Positions 33,039-41,527 of a stretch of DNA of 42,194 nucleotides are shown piece by piece; positions within the stretch are counted from its first letter, which is position 1, and every line of letters begins with the position of its first letter. This DNA comes from Synechocystis salina LEGE 00031 (GTDB taxonomy: Bacteria; Cyanobacteriota; Cyanobacteriia; Cyanobacteriales; Microcystaceae). Both the position numbers and the translations under genes were made by a program. The DNA lies in NCBI RefSeq assembly GCF_015207985.1, contig NZ_JADEVV010000036.1, forward strand, positions 1 through 42,194. Reading direction: 5' to 3'. The notes beneath the pieces were generated by a model that was not told the origin of the DNA, did no database searches, and saw only the letters and a list, made by a program, of their open reading frames with translations.

Positions 33039-34043
33039 TTACAGAAACCAACCATAGGAATGGAGACCTTTACCCAATAAATTGACGCCCAGGTAACAAA
33101 TCCAGACCACCGTAAAACCGCTGGCGGCCAAAATAGCGGGTTTGCGGCCCTGCCAACCTTTGGTGATGCGGGCATGGAGATAGGCAGCAAACACTAACCA
33201 GGTTATTAGCGCCCAGGTTTCCTTGGGATCCCAACTCCAGTAGGAACCCCAGGCTTCGTTGGCCCATACGGCTCCGGCAATAATGCCAATAGTGAGGAGG
33301 GGAAAGCCTAGACCAATAATGCGGTAACTAATATTGTCTAAAGTATCCGCCAGGGTAAGTCGTTGGGGAGAAAGGGTGATGGTGGGAACGGCAGTGGTTT
33401 TTTCCAGCACCGCCACATTGCCAGAGTTACTGTTTACCCCTTCCAGGGCAGGACTTAGACCACTCACTGTATTGAGGTTATTGCCTTTCACCAATCCTTG
33501 CCGGAACCCCCCCGTACCAACGGAACTACCCCGGAGCTCCACTGCCTGACCCCTGGTAACAAACAAAAAGGCGATCGCCAATAGGGAGCCCACCATGAGG
33601 GTGGCATAGCTGACCATCATCACACTGACGTGCATCATCAACCAGTTGGATTTCAGCGCCGGTACCAGGGGAGCAGACTGTTGCATATCCACCGGCAAGG
33701 TCAAGGTGGCAAAGGCCACAATACCCAAGGCGATCGGACTGGTGACTGCCCCGACAAAACGGCTTTGGCTCATGCGCTCAGCAATGAAATGGACCGCCGT
33801 AATGCCCCAGGCCAGGAAAAATAGGGATTCGTAAAGATTACTAATGGGAAAATAGCCCGCCTCTAGCCACCGAGCCCCCAACAGAGCCGTAATAGTCAAA
33901 TTGGCGATCGCCATGGCTCCACTGGCCCCCTGCATTAACCATGGTTTAGGAAACACCACCGCCACCCAGTAGGCAAACATGGTCAGCAAAAGCACAAGGA
34001 AGGCAGTATTGTCTAAAAAATTTTCGAGGCTGACTAGATTCAT
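33039..34043 (-). CDS. ccsA: cytochrome c biogenesis protein CcsA (Ycf5)
   Basis: A 334-residue membrane protein of the system II cytochrome c maturation pathway, which with CcsB/Ccs1 carries heme across the thylakoid membrane and attaches it to apocytochromes. The tryptophan-rich WWD-type heme-handling segment [18 protein letters not shown] lies near residues 266-283, followed by the His-containing helix [13 protein letters not shown]. The N-terminal helices include [12 protein letters not shown] hydrophilic, poorly conserved insertion covers about 170-230 ([10 protein letters not shown]...VNSNSGN). Membrane-embedded and periplasm- or lumen-facing histidines fit heme ligation. ATG start. It lies upstream of hspA, but separate promoters are likely. 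Confidence 0.95.
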   Translation of the reverse strand: MNLVSLENFLDNTAFLVLLLTMFAYWVAVVFPKPWLMQGASGAMAIANLTITALLGARWLEAGYFPISNLYESLFFLAWGITAVHFIAERMSQSRFVGAVTSPIALGIVAFATLTLPVDMQQSAPLVPALKSNWLMMHVSVMMVSYATLMVGSLLAIAFLFVTRGQAVELRGSSVGTGGFRQGLVKGNNLNTVSGLSPALEGVNSNSGNVAVLEKTTAVPTITLSPQRLTLADTLDNISYRIIGLGFPLLTIGIIAGAVWANEAWGSYWSWDPKETWALITWLVFAAYLHARITKGWQGRKPAILAASGFTVVWICYLGVNLLGKGLHSYGWFL

Positions 34044-34342
34044 GGCGATGCACTCTCAACAAGATTAAGCAAATGGGCTTTTTAATATCCTAGCGGCTGT
34101 TGAGTTCCCGGCAACGGCGATCGCCAGTCTGGCATTTGCTTGGGCCACCACTGTCTAGGTTTGTCTAGGTTGGGTCTAACCAGGATTACCATCTCCCTAG
34201 CTCCTAGCAATGCCCAAGGCCAAAAGAATTGCGTTTGGTCATGGTTAGAGTGGGAAGATTGAGTTAATGCAACAGCGGAGCCAAGCAGAAACTCTGGTCA
34301 TAGTGCAGAGTTGACCCCAGAGAGAAAACCTTGCAGGGCGTA
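34044..34342. other. 299-bp interval with a tandem 10-bp repeat
   Basis: No gene is seen between ccsA and the HxlR regulator, both on the minus strand. A perfect tandem repeat TGTCTAGGTT occurs at 34152-34161 and 34162-34171, followed by a related GGGTCTAACC. The region presumably holds the ccsA promoter; the repeat lies 109 bp upstream of its ATG and could be an operator or simple slippage. Confidence 0.5.
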
Positions 34343-34723
34343 TCAGTTGGCCCCCTCGCCGGTCACAATACTGCATTCACAGGATTCTTGCTCTAGCCAG
34401 TCGGAGCCCAGTTTGTGCATGGCAATCAGCACTGGCTGAATTTCCCTACCCCTAGCAGTGAGGGAGTACTCCACCCTGGGGGGGATTTCTGGATACACAT
34501 CCCGATTGATGATGCCATGGGTTTCCAGTTGCCTAAGTCTTAGGGTCAGGGTTTTGGTACTGCAACCGGGCAAAGCATCCAACAACTGCCCCGTGCGTCG
34601 TTGTCCCTTGAACAGTTCTCGCAACACCAAAATGGACCATTTATTGTCCAGTAAATCCACCACATGCTGAATGGGGCAAATATGTCCGGTTTCAAAACAG
34701 GGATCAGCATTGGCTTGTGTCAT
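34343..34723 (-). CDS. HxlR-family winged-helix transcription regulator
   Basis: A 126-residue DNA-binding protein of the HxlR (MarR-related) family. The winged-helix core is HVVDLLDNKWSILVLRELFKG (about 20-40), the recognition helix region PGCSTKTLTLRLRQLETHGII (about 52-72), and the wing YPEIPPRVEYSLTARGRE (about 77-94). Five cysteines (9, 16, 54, 115 and 117) include a CEC pair near the C-terminus, so redox or metal sensing as in HypR/QorR-type members is possible. I take the ATG at 34723; a TTG-initiated extension to 34882 lacks homology. It is divergent from lipA, and two repeat-hairpins lie in the shared upstream region, suggesting autoregulation. Confidence 0.9.
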   Translation of the reverse strand: MTQANADPCFETGHICPIQHVVDLLDNKWSILVLRELFKGQRRTGQLLDALPGCSTKTLTLRLRQLETHGIINRDVYPEIPPRVEYSLTARGREIQPVLIAMHKLGSDWLEQESCECSIVTGEGAN

Positions 34724-34748
34724 GGCGGTATGGGGAAAACCTTGTCCG

Positions 34749-34833
34749 CCAACCATTCTAACTTTTAGGGTTGGTTTGCCAACTTTATCCTGGGAGCTAA
34801 ATTTACCGGCAAACCCAAGTAGTTTTAGGGTTT
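34749..34833. promoter_or_regulatory. paired repeat-hairpins upstream of the HxlR gene (candidate operator)
   Basis: A 10-bp direct repeat TTTTAGGGTT occurs at 34763-34772 and 34823-34832, 60 bp start to start. Each copy forms the right arm of an inverted repeat: CCAACC (34749-34754) with GGTTGG (34769-34774), and AAACCC (34811-34816) with GGGTTT (34828-34833). The spacing and position, 26-110 bp before the regulator start codon, are those expected of a two-site operator. Binding is inferred. Confidence 0.4.
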
Positions 34834-35004
34834 CGGACCTTGACCATGAATGGAGAGATGGAACAAAGTTTTCAGCCGTCAATCTAAATTTCCCCGTTTG
34901 CCTGGGTCAGTGGAGCAGAAATCTTCCCTTTTCCCCCAGGTGCGGAGAAAGGCTGTTAGGAATTTTTGGTACAATCGGATCTCCCATAGCAGGAGAGATT
35001 GGAC

Positions 35005-35874
35005 GTGACCGTCAAACCGGATTGGCTCCGAGTCAAAGCGCCCCAATGGCAGAGGGTGGGCAGTGTTAAGGATATTCTACGGGATTTGCAATTAAACACC
35101 GTATGTGAAGAAGCTTCCTGTCCCAACATTGGGGAGTGCTTCCAGGCCGGGACGGCTACCTTTTTGATTATGGGCCCTGCTTGCACAAGGGCTTGCCCCT
35201 ATTGTGACATCGACTTTGAAAAGCGACCCCAGCCCCTCGACCCGACGGAACCGGAAAGATTAGCGGCCGCGGTGAAAAGGCTAAATCTCAAGCATGTGGT
35301 GATTACCGCGGTTAATCGGGATGATTTACCCGATGGAGGAGCCTCCCAGTTTGTGGGTTGTCTTGAAGCAACTCGCAGGATTTCCCCAGGCACCACCATT
35401 GAGGTTTTAATTCCGGATCTATGCGGCAATTGGCAGGCTTTGGCAACATTATTGGAAGCGGCTCCAGAGGTGTTAAATCACAATATGGAAACAGTACCCA
35501 GACTTTATAAACGCGTGCGACCCCAGGCAGATTATGGCCAGTCCTTAGAGCTATTTAACCAAGCTAAGCAAATTTTGCCCAAGGTTTACACCAAATCCGG
35601 CATTATGGTGGGGCTGGGGGAAACGGACGCCGAAGTACGACAGGTGATGGAAGATCTACGAGGGGTGGACTGCGATATTTTAACCATTGGTCAGTATCTC
35701 CAACCTAGCCAAAAACATTTAGGGGTTAAGGAATTTGTCACTCCGGAACAATTCGATGCTTGGCGAGTTTACGGTGAGTCCATTGGCTTTTTGCAGGTGG
35801 TGGCTTCCCCTTTGACCCGCAGTTCCTACCATGCGGAACAGGTGCAGGCTTTGATGACTCGTTTCCCCCGTTAG
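35005..35874 (+). CDS. lipA: lipoyl synthase LipA
   Basis: A radical SAM enzyme of about 289 residues that inserts two sulfur atoms into the octanoyl group on 2-oxoacid dehydrogenases and GcvH. The auxiliary [4Fe-4S] cluster ligands are Cys34, Cys39 and Cys45 ([12 protein letters not shown]), and the radical SAM CxxxCxxC is Cys60, Cys64 and Cys67 (CTRACPYC). [51 protein letters not shown] and the C-terminal RSSYHAE, with the third-cluster Ser, are all present. I choose the GTG at 35005 because AGGAG at 34991-34995 gives a 9-bp spacer; the TTG at 34999 is too close. It may be one of two LipA copies in the genome, as in PCC 6803. Confidence 0.97.
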   Translation: MTVKPDWLRVKAPQWQRVGSVKDILRDLQLNTVCEEASCPNIGECFQAGTATFLIMGPACTRACPYCDIDFEKRPQPLDPTEPERLAAAVKRLNLKHVVITAVNRDDLPDGGASQFVGCLEATRRISPGTTIEVLIPDLCGNWQALATLLEAAPEVLNHNMETVPRLYKRVRPQADYGQSLELFNQAKQILPKVYTKSGIMVGLGETDAEVRQVMEDLRGVDCDILTIGQYLQPSQKHLGVKEFVTPEQFDAWRVYGESIGFLQVVASPLTRSSYHAEQVQALMTRFPR

Positions 35875-35885
35875 CCCGGTGTGAT

Positions 35886-36503
35886 TTACTTTTCGGGTCC
35901 AACCTTTTGCCGTGGAAAAATCTTTTTGCCAAAGGGAATGTAACTTCCATCGGCGATCGCCACTCCGGGGCTAAGGCCTACCTCCGCACTGATGAAAACA
36001 TTATTGCCAACGGTGATCCGGTCAACGTAAAGCAGGAGATTATGTTGTTTTGGTTTGATGGCGTGGCCCACGAAGGTAACTTGATGACCAAATATCACCT
36101 GGTTGCCAATGTGTAACATCCCCCGGTCTAGGATTTGTATGCTGGGAGTCCAGAGCACTTTTTGCCCGATGGTGGAGCCCCATAACCGGAGCCAAAGAGA
36201 AAATAAGCCTGGGACAAAGTGTAGTAATCTTTCGAGGGCAGGAAAGGCGCTATAAATCAGTTGGATTTGATAAGTTCCCCACCAAGGACTATATTGTTTG
36301 CCGACAAGATAGCTAAACCCTGGTTGGAGAGGATAAAACAATTGATGAATTCGATAGGTTAATAAAGGTAAGCCGTAAATGGTTAGTATTAGCAATATTA
36401 ACCACCACCAATCCTGAGTCATGACCCAAGCAATAAAACAAATCAGGGCTAAAGTGACTACTAAGCCTGGAAATAAAGCTAGGAGTTTACTTAACAGAGT
36501 CAT
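35886..36503 (-). CDS. putative left-handed beta-helix acyltransferase-like membrane protein
   Basis: A 205-residue protein with two N-terminal membrane helices (about 8-28 and 33-49) and a soluble C-terminal part. That part shows irregular hexapeptide-like repeats (STIGQKVLWTPSIQILDRG, LHIGNQVIFGHQVTF, ITVGNNVFISAEVGLSPGVAIADGSYI) typical of left-handed beta-helix proteins, including the acyl/acetyltransferase superfamily. No complete catalytic His motif can be identified, so activity is uncertain. It is convergent with lipA, only 11 bp apart. The sterol-desaturase-type gene lies 94 bp upstream on the same strand; joint function in membrane lipid or pigment modification is inference. ATG start. 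Confidence 0.68.
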   Translation of the reverse strand: MTLLSKLLALFPGLVVTLALICFIAWVMTQDWWWLILLILTIYGLPLLTYRIHQLFYPLQPGFSYLVGKQYSPWWGTYQIQLIYSAFPALERLLHFVPGLFSLWLRLWGSTIGQKVLWTPSIQILDRGMLHIGNQVIFGHQVTFVGHAIKPKQHNLLLYVDRITVGNNVFISAEVGLSPGVAIADGSYIPFGKKIFPRQKVGPEK

Positions 36504-36597
36504 GGAGTAACGAAGTTATAAGTTATTTGATGACATAATCATTGTGCTGAATCCACTCAGTTTGAAGTATTAAAAAATCACTATTTTTTCAATCGAG

Positions 36598-37365
36598 CTA
36601 ACTTTCTTGTCCATTCTTGGCAAAGGGCCAAACAAGTTGTTGCCATAGAGTTAAGTTAAGTTTAATGGGCACAGGTTGTAAACTATTGGACTGATTAACT
36701 ACTTCAGGTGATGTATCCTTTAAGTAAGTGCCATGAAGTTTATCCCAAATTTTTAAATTAGCACTAAAATTTCCTCCGACAGCTTGTTGATGATGTAGGT
36801 TATGGTCTTGGGGCAAAATCAACCAACTATTTAGGCAATGGTGTAACAAAAAATCTTTATTTATATTCAGAGAACTGTGTCGCCACAAATCAAGCAAATA
36901 GGTGCAACTAATAGCCAAAATATATCCCCTAGCGTCCTGCAATAAATAAATTATGAAGCTATTTAACCAAACGTAGGGTAAAAACAAACTAGACCAGAGG
37001 GTATTGCGAGCACAGCTAACCATATCCATTTGACTAACGGTATGGTGGACTTGGTGAATGGTAAATAGTAATTTGCCGTGCAGTGCTCGGTGGGCCCAAT
37101 AGTAAACGTAATCAATGGCCACAAAGCCCAGTAAAAATTGACCCCCGAAGAACAGATTAAAACTATGTTGCCACTGGGGAATAATGAGGGAATAAAAATT
37201 TATTACTAATAATAATTGCAATAAGGGAATGATTGCCCCCTGCACTATCAAGCCTGCGCTATCTAACAACCAGTCTTGCCGAGGTTTACTAGCTAAAAAC
37301 TGTCTTTGTTGAGGTTGCAGTAAACTGAAGGCAAAAAATAGCCAAAAGCTGATTAATGATGCCAT
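36598..37365 (-). CDS. fatty acid hydroxylase/sterol desaturase superfamily protein
   Basis: A 255-residue membrane di-iron oxygenase. Histidine boxes are visible in order: HRALH (residues 92-96), HQVHH (104-108) and HNLHH (188-192), with further His at WRHSS and LLHHCL. Several hydrophobic helices (about 3-15, 42-62, 72-90 and 128-158) enclose them. The superfamily includes C-4 sterol methyl oxidase, alkylglycerol monooxygenase, beta-carotene hydroxylases and fatty acid hydroxylases; the substrate cannot be read from the sequence. The gene and its 5-prime region are AT-rich and lack HIP1 sites, unlike their surroundings, which may indicate transfer. ATG start. The beta-helix gene follows on the same strand. 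Confidence 0.87.
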   Translation of the reverse strand: MASLISFWLFFAFSLLQPQQRQFLASKPRQDWLLDSAGLIVQGAIIPLLQLLLVINFYSLIIPQWQHSFNLFFGGQFLLGFVAIDYVYYWAHRALHGKLLFTIHQVHHTVSQMDMVSCARNTLWSSLFLPYVWLNSFIIYLLQDARGYILAISCTYLLDLWRHSSLNINKDFLLHHCLNSWLILPQDHNLHHQQAVGGNFSANLKIWDKLHGTYLKDTSPEVVNQSNSLQPVPIKLNLTLWQQLVWPFAKNGQES

Positions 37366-37530
37366 TTTCTAAACCTAAATTGAACCCCTAAATCAAGCAT
37401 GGTTTCCCTGAAAATATCTTTAAAACTCCGTTTATAAAATTTTAATTTGTCCCTATTAAAACTTTCATAATACCAGGTAGTATATGCGCTTTCGTTCTCA
37501 ACTTGGCAGGAGTATTTTTTGAATACCTCC

Positions 37531-37860
37531 CTAAGAACCCAATTTGAAAGCTTCCAAAAATAAACTGTAAGAAACTCCCATTTTAAAAATATTCAATATG
37601 TCAGCCCGCAATTCTCCCATTTTCACCCCCCGGCGATAGAACCAACGATTGACAAATTCACAAAAAAGCAGAATAAAGGCAGCACAAACCACGTCCCATT
37701 GAGCATTCTGGCCGGCGGTGGTGGCTACGGCAGTGCCAACAAAAAAACCGAACAAAAAGGCTAATAAACTCAGAGAAATACGTCGCCAGGGATTCCTGAA
37801 AAATTGGGAAAGTTGCTGGCCACGAACTTCAACAATGGTATTTAATCGGGTGCGCTGCAT
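37531..37860 (-). CDS. ycf20: Ycf20-like protein
   Basis: A 109-residue membrane protein homologous to plastid Ycf20. Plant Ycf20 homologues have been linked to thermal dissipation (nonphotochemical quenching) in mutants, but the molecular role is unclear. The N-terminus is basic (MQRTRLNTIVEVRGQQL), two helices lie at about 31-50 (LSLLAFLFGFFVGTAVAT) and 57-72 (WDVVCAAFILLFCEFVN), and the C-terminal part ILNIFKMGVSYSLFLEAFKLGS is characteristic of the family. ATG start. It is divergent from the Z-ISO-type gene. Confidence 0.93.
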   Translation of the reverse strand: MQRTRLNTIVEVRGQQLSQFFRNPWRRISLSLLAFLFGFFVGTAVATTAGQNAQWDVVCAAFILLFCEFVNRWFYRRGVKMGELRADILNIFKMGVSYSLFLEAFKLGS

Positions 37861-38015
37861 GGCAAATTACCTAGGGGGCGGGACGGTGCAGAAACAGCAA
37901 TGCTCAATTCTAGGCCGTCTTTGGCTGTGGGGGTGTGGGAAAATGTATTGTTGGTTAACTGTCATCGTTGGCGATCGCCGTTTCGCCGTTAGCCATTGAC
38001 CCAGTAGACTTTTCC

Positions 38016-38783
38016 ATGGTTTTTGCCCCATTCTCCCCACTAAATTACTTGGCCTTGTTTAATCTTTCCTCCCCCTGGCCCTGGTTGACCCCCAGCCATG
38101 GCATTATTGCTGCCTATCTTCTCTTGTTTGCAGTGGCCCATAGTGGGTTAGCGGCCCTACGACCCTGGGGAGAAAGCAAAATTGGCGCTAGGGGCTATCG
38201 AGTCCTATTTGCCTTGGTGAGTATTCCCCTGGCCACGGGTCTAATTATTTATTTTTTCAACCATCGCTACGACGGCCTCCAACTCTGGCAAGTACAGGGA
38301 GTCACGGGAGTTAAACCTCTGGTGTGGATTTTGTCTGCCCTTTCCTTTTTCTTCCTTTTCCCCGCCACTTTTAACCTCTTGGAAATTGCCGCTATCCAAA
38401 AGCCGAAAATCCATCTATATGAAACGGGTATTATTCGCATTTGTCGCCATCCCCAAATGGTCGGCCAGGTAATTTGGTGTATGGCCCATACCCTCTGGTT
38501 AGGAACTACTTTTACTTTGGTCACCAGTCTGGGGCTAATTGCCCACCATTGTTTTGCGGTCTGGCATGGCGATCGCCGTTGGTACGAGAAATATGGCGAA
38601 GCTTTTTTGCAGGTCAAGCAAAGGACTTCCATTATTCCCTTTCAAGCGATTTGGGAAGGAAAGCAGACCCTGGTATGGCAAGAATTTATCAAACCAGCCT
38701 ATGTGGGGGTAATGGGCTTTATTGCCCTGCTGTGGTGGTGGCACCCCTGGTTGATGGTGATGACCTCTAGGGTCAATTGGTAG
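38016..38783 (+). CDS. NnrU/Z-ISO family membrane protein
   Basis: A protein of about 255 residues with five to six membrane helices. It matches the NnrU family that includes plant 15-cis-zeta-carotene isomerase Z-ISO, a heme-dependent enzyme of carotenoid synthesis. Typical sequence is VAHSGLAALRPWGESKIGARGYRVLFALVSI (a conserved His near residue 40), and later ICRHPQMVGQVIWCMAHTLWLGT and HHCFAVWHGDRRW, with several conserved His residues. From memory, the Synechocystis homologue has been proposed to act in zeta-carotene isomerisation. I start at the ATG at 38016; an in-frame TTG 48 bp upstream is possible. Function as Z-ISO is likely but inferred. Confidence 0.85.
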   Translation: MVFAPFSPLNYLALFNLSSPWPWLTPSHGIIAAYLLLFAVAHSGLAALRPWGESKIGARGYRVLFALVSIPLATGLIIYFFNHRYDGLQLWQVQGVTGVKPLVWILSALSFFFLFPATFNLLEIAAIQKPKIHLYETGIIRICRHPQMVGQVIWCMAHTLWLGTTFTLVTSLGLIAHHCFAVWHGDRRWYEKYGEAFLQVKQRTSIIPFQAIWEGKQTLVWQEFIKPAYVGVMGFIALLWWWHPWLMVMTSRVNW

Positions 38784-38874
38784 GGCTTCTAGCTTGGTTT
38801 AACCGCACTGGGGAGATATTCTGGGGATGCACTGCAATGTAACCCTTTCCCTAGTTTTAGGTTTAATTTAATTT

Positions 38875-39324
38875 ATGGACGATACTAACAACACATTACT
38901 GCTCAAGCGTCCCGTCACCCTCAAGGTAATTGTTACCCCCCGCTGGAAAGAGGAGATGCAACAACAACTCCAAGCCCAGGTGGGTCAGATGGATAATCAA
39001 GTGCAACAACTCGACGCCCAAAGTCAACGGGCGATCGCCGAGATCAAAAAACAAAGCTTGGTGCCCCTGCCCCCCAATGTCAGCCAGCAAATTGAAAACA
39101 TTCAAATGCAGGTCAATCAACAAAAGAGCGAAATCCTCGAGCAAAAAAACCAAGCTCTGCAACAAATGCAACAGGTGCAGTTATTAGAACTCAACCAGGA
39201 AGTGATCCAGGGCCAGATGGAGAGCTTTTTCCGTCTGCAAAAAGGGGATAACCTGGTGCAAAAAATGGGGGTGGAGTTGGTGCTGCGGGATGGCGTGGTG
39301 GAGGAAATCCGGGGAGAACTCTAG
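38875..39324 (+). CDS. YlqD family coiled-coil protein
   Basis: A 149-residue soluble protein of the YlqD family, function unknown. After a short N-terminal strand (LLKRPVTLKVIVTPRWKEEM) a long Gln-rich coiled coil covers about 25-105 (QQQLQAQVGQMDNQVQQLD, INQQKSEILEQKNQALQQM). A C-terminal beta domain with FFRLQKGDNLVQKMGVELVL and RDGVVEEIRGE follows. This layout, strand, coiled coil and barrel-like tail, matches the family. ATG start. It is 91 bp after the Z-ISO-type gene on the same strand and 160 bp before psaM. Confidence 0.86.
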   Translation: MDDTNNTLLLKRPVTLKVIVTPRWKEEMQQQLQAQVGQMDNQVQQLDAQSQRAIAEIKKQSLVPLPPNVSQQIENIQMQVNQQKSEILEQKNQALQQMQQVQLLELNQEVIQGQMESFFRLQKGDNLVQKMGVELVLRDGVVEEIRGEL

Positions 39325-39392
39325 CCCAGACTAGGTTATCCGGTTGGCCACCCCGGGAATAGGAGTTGGGTAAGTATCGAGTTTTCTAAAGA

Positions 39393-39410
39393 CTTGTAAC
39401 AACTTGTTTC
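39393..39410 (+). promoter_or_regulatory. HLR1-like RpaB site upstream of psaM (candidate)
   Basis: CTTGTAAC (39393-39400), a two-base spacer and CTTGTTTC (39403-39410) resemble, in reverse orientation, the paired HLR1 motif of RpaB, which activates photosystem I genes in low light. The first half-site has one mismatch and the second has more. The site is 75 bp before the psaM start codon. Function is inferred. Confidence 0.35.
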
Positions 39411-39484
39411 CCAAAACTGCCCCCATATTGCAAAGTGTTGTTAATGTTTCTCACGATCTGTTTTTATCTAGGAGTTAACTATCC

Positions 39485-39580
39485 ATGGCATTATCTGACA
39501 CCCAAATTTTGGCAGCCTTAGTGGTTGCTCTCCTGCCTGCTTTCCTAGCTTTCCGTCTCTCCACGGAACTTTATAAGTAG
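39485..39580 (+). CDS. psaM: photosystem I reaction centre subunit XII (PsaM)
   Basis: A 31-residue single-helix subunit of photosystem I that sits near PsaB at the trimer interface region. The sequence begins MALSDTQILAALVVALL and ends FRLSTELYK, the expected PsaM ends, with the membrane helix at about residues 7-26. It is preceded by AGGAG at 39470-39474 with a 10-bp spacer and followed by an intrinsic-terminator-like hairpin, so it is probably a monocistronic gene. A candidate HLR1 site lies upstream. Confidence 0.98.
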   Translation: MALSDTQILAALVVALLPAFLAFRLSTELYK

Positions 39581-39608
39581 ACCAACGTCGGCCCTATAAT
39601 CCGATCCT

Positions 39609-39645
39609 TGGGGCGCGATGCGTTGCGCCCTATTGATTTTTAGGG
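39609..39645 (+). terminator. intrinsic terminator after psaM
   Basis: GGGCGC (39611-39616) pairs with GCGCCC (39625-39630) around an 8-base loop and is followed by TATTGATTTTTAGG. Together with the short distance to the psaM stop codon this is a convincing rho-independent signal, although the T-run is interrupted. Confidence 0.6.
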
Positions 39646-39719
39646 GAAATGCTGGCATCTTTAGAGTCCGGTGTGAGTTGTCAGACCTCTTGCTATCTCC
39701 GGCTCAAAAATTACCCGCC

Positions 39720-40097
39720 ATGACTGCCCAAACGTTCAAACCCAGTAGTGCCCGTCGCCCCCGTTCCAGAAGTCGTAAGCGCCCTGAACAAAAGTTTCAG
39801 CCTGAGCATAAGTGGCTAGTGTGGGAAATTCTTTTCAAGCTGGGCCTCAATGGTATTTTTGTCGTGGTTTCCATAATGGCGATCGCCAGATTGTTGCCCC
39901 ATCAACAAACCCAACAGGCCAAACTGAACGAAATTCAGATGCAGGTAGAAGAAACGGAGGCCAGGGTTAAGCAACTCCGTAGTGACTTCCACCGTAGTTT
40001 TGACCCCAGCCAGAGCCGCAAAATTATGGAGGAATTAAGCCCCCGTCACGATCCCCAACAACGGAAAATTATTCTGACCGAACCGAAGGCCCCCTAA
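39720..40097 (+). CDS. small membrane-anchored coiled-coil protein, unknown
   Basis: A protein of about 125 residues. A very basic, Arg/Ser-rich N-terminus (about 8-25, SARRPRSRSRKRP) is followed by one membrane helix (about 38-57, LGLNGIFVVVSIMAIARLL). A coiled-coil region (about 60-85, LNEIQMQVEETEARVKQLR) leads to a charged tail. It is probably an inner- or thylakoid-membrane bitopic protein; no function is known to me. The ATG at 39720 is preferred because a longer frame would begin within the psaM terminator hairpin. It has its own promoter region of about 90 bp. Confidence 0.82.
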   Translation: MTAQTFKPSSARRPRSRSRKRPEQKFQPEHKWLVWEILFKLGLNGIFVVVSIMAIARLLPHQQTQQAKLNEIQMQVEETEARVKQLRSDFHRSFDPSQSRKIMEELSPRHDPQQRKIILTEPKAP

Positions 40098-40294
40098 AAG
40101 CTTGTTAGCAAAGTTCTGGTTTGCCCCCTAAATCGACCCTGATGTTAAGGTACTTTTGTCGGATTTCCCCCCAAGCTTGGGTAAGCAAAGGGGCATTGTG
40201 AACAGTCTTCAAAAATCAAAAAAAGTTAGCAAGAATTGAAGTAAACATATTTCTCCCATGCCTGGGCATTGAGCGTTCCCGGCAAACGCCTTTT

Positions 40295-41125
40295 TTAACC
40301 ATAGGTGTCGGCAATTTTTTGCGCCAACTGGGTATGGAGTTTGTGGCTAGCTTTGTAGGCGACAAAATGGGCTTGGGGAATTTTACCCAGTAGACTTAAG
40401 TCCCCCAGCAAATCCAAGAGCTTATGGCGCACCGGCTCATCGGGGAAACGTAAAGGTGGATTGAGCCATTTCTCTTTGTCGCACACCAAGGCATTTTCTA
40501 AACTGCCCCCCTTAATTAGTCCGGCCTGGCGCAATTTTTCAATCTGATCCGCAAAACCAAAAGTCCGAGCTGGGGCGATCGCCGTGGCAAATTTTTCCTG
40601 GGCCGGTTCCCAGGTGTACCACTGTTTACCAATGGGCAGATAGGGATAATCCACACCGTAGCTGAAGCGGGTAGTTGCACAGGGAAAAGCCGCTACAAAC
40701 GCATCTTCTATTTGGCAGGTCAAAGGGGTCGTAATCACAATGGGTTGCCCTTGCTTTTTCTTTGATTGGGGCCTAATCCCCACCCTGGCGATCGCCGTTA
40801 ACCAACTCAAGGCAGAACCATCCAGCAGAGGCACTTCCGGACCGTTAACTTCAATGCGTAAATCACCAATGTCCAAGGCCACTAGGGTTGCCAGTAAATG
40901 TTCCACTGTCCTGATCGTTGCCCCGGGTTCCCCTAGCTCCGTCGAAAGCATGGCTTCCCGCACCCAGGTCAAATCCGCTGGAATAATTGGCTTTTTTGGC
41001 AAATCAACCCGCTGAAAATAGCGACCCTTCCCCGCTATCACTGGACAGAGGGTAACGGTGGTTTCCACTCCAGAGTGCAGTCCAACTCCCTGGATAGTCA
41101 GAGGTGCTTTGATAGTGTTTCCCAT
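40295..41125 (-). CDS. lpxC: UDP-3-O-acyl-N-acetylglucosamine deacetylase LpxC
   Basis: The zinc enzyme of lipid A synthesis that removes the acetyl group from UDP-3-O-acyl-GlcNAc; it is cytosolic. About 276 residues, slightly shorter than E. coli LpxC. Conserved sequence: [14 protein letters not shown] (residues 13-26), [13 protein letters not shown] with zinc ligand His76, [12 protein letters not shown] near 103, [21 protein letters not shown] with the second His and Asp ligands near 228-242, and the C-terminal [10 protein letters not shown] use the ATG at 41125; an in-frame TTG 12 bases upstream is possible. Cyanobacterial lipid A is simplified, but LpxC is retained. The gene stands alone. 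Confidence 0.96.
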   Translation of the reverse strand: MGNTIKAPLTIQGVGLHSGVETTVTLCPVIAGKGRYFQRVDLPKKPIIPADLTWVREAMLSTELGEPGATIRTVEHLLATLVALDIGDLRIEVNGPEVPLLDGSALSWLTAIARVGIRPQSKKKQGQPIVITTPLTCQIEDAFVAAFPCATTRFSYGVDYPYLPIGKQWYTWEPAQEKFATAIAPARTFGFADQIEKLRQAGLIKGGSLENALVCDKEKWLNPPLRFPDEPVRHKLLDLLGDLSLLGKIPQAHFVAYKASHKLHTQLAQKIADTYG

Positions 41126-41527
41126 GGCATTGATCAAGATGGTTGATGGGGATACTATAGCTAGATTTAGACCACTTCAGTAAATTTAAACGATTTAAAA
41201 ACAAAAACACTAAACTAAACTAGCTGATCTCACCGGCATTGCTATTGAGTAAGGACAACCAATTGCGGCATTTTTGCTTGGTTGAATTAATATTAGAGAA
41301 AAGAAACTTTGTTTTTTCCATGCCACCTCAGGGGAAATGTCCTCCGATAGTGTTTGAAATGCGTTAGAAAGTTCCTGGCGACATGGGAGAATTCCAATCC
41401 GAATTCTACTCAAAGTTACGACCAGGGAAGGCGTTTAAATACGTTTCCAAAATGTTCTTAACACTGATAAAAATTTTTACCCAATATTCCAACAACCTAC
41501 ATTTACATAAAGCCTTAGATTGCTTGC
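41126..41527. other. 402-bp interval without a supported gene
   Basis: It contains only weak open frames on both strands, AT-rich and without recognisable motifs. It separates lpxC from the toxin-antitoxin locus and has no HIP1 site. Composition differs from the rest of the window, consistent with the neighbouring locus being acquired DNA. Confidence 0.5.
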
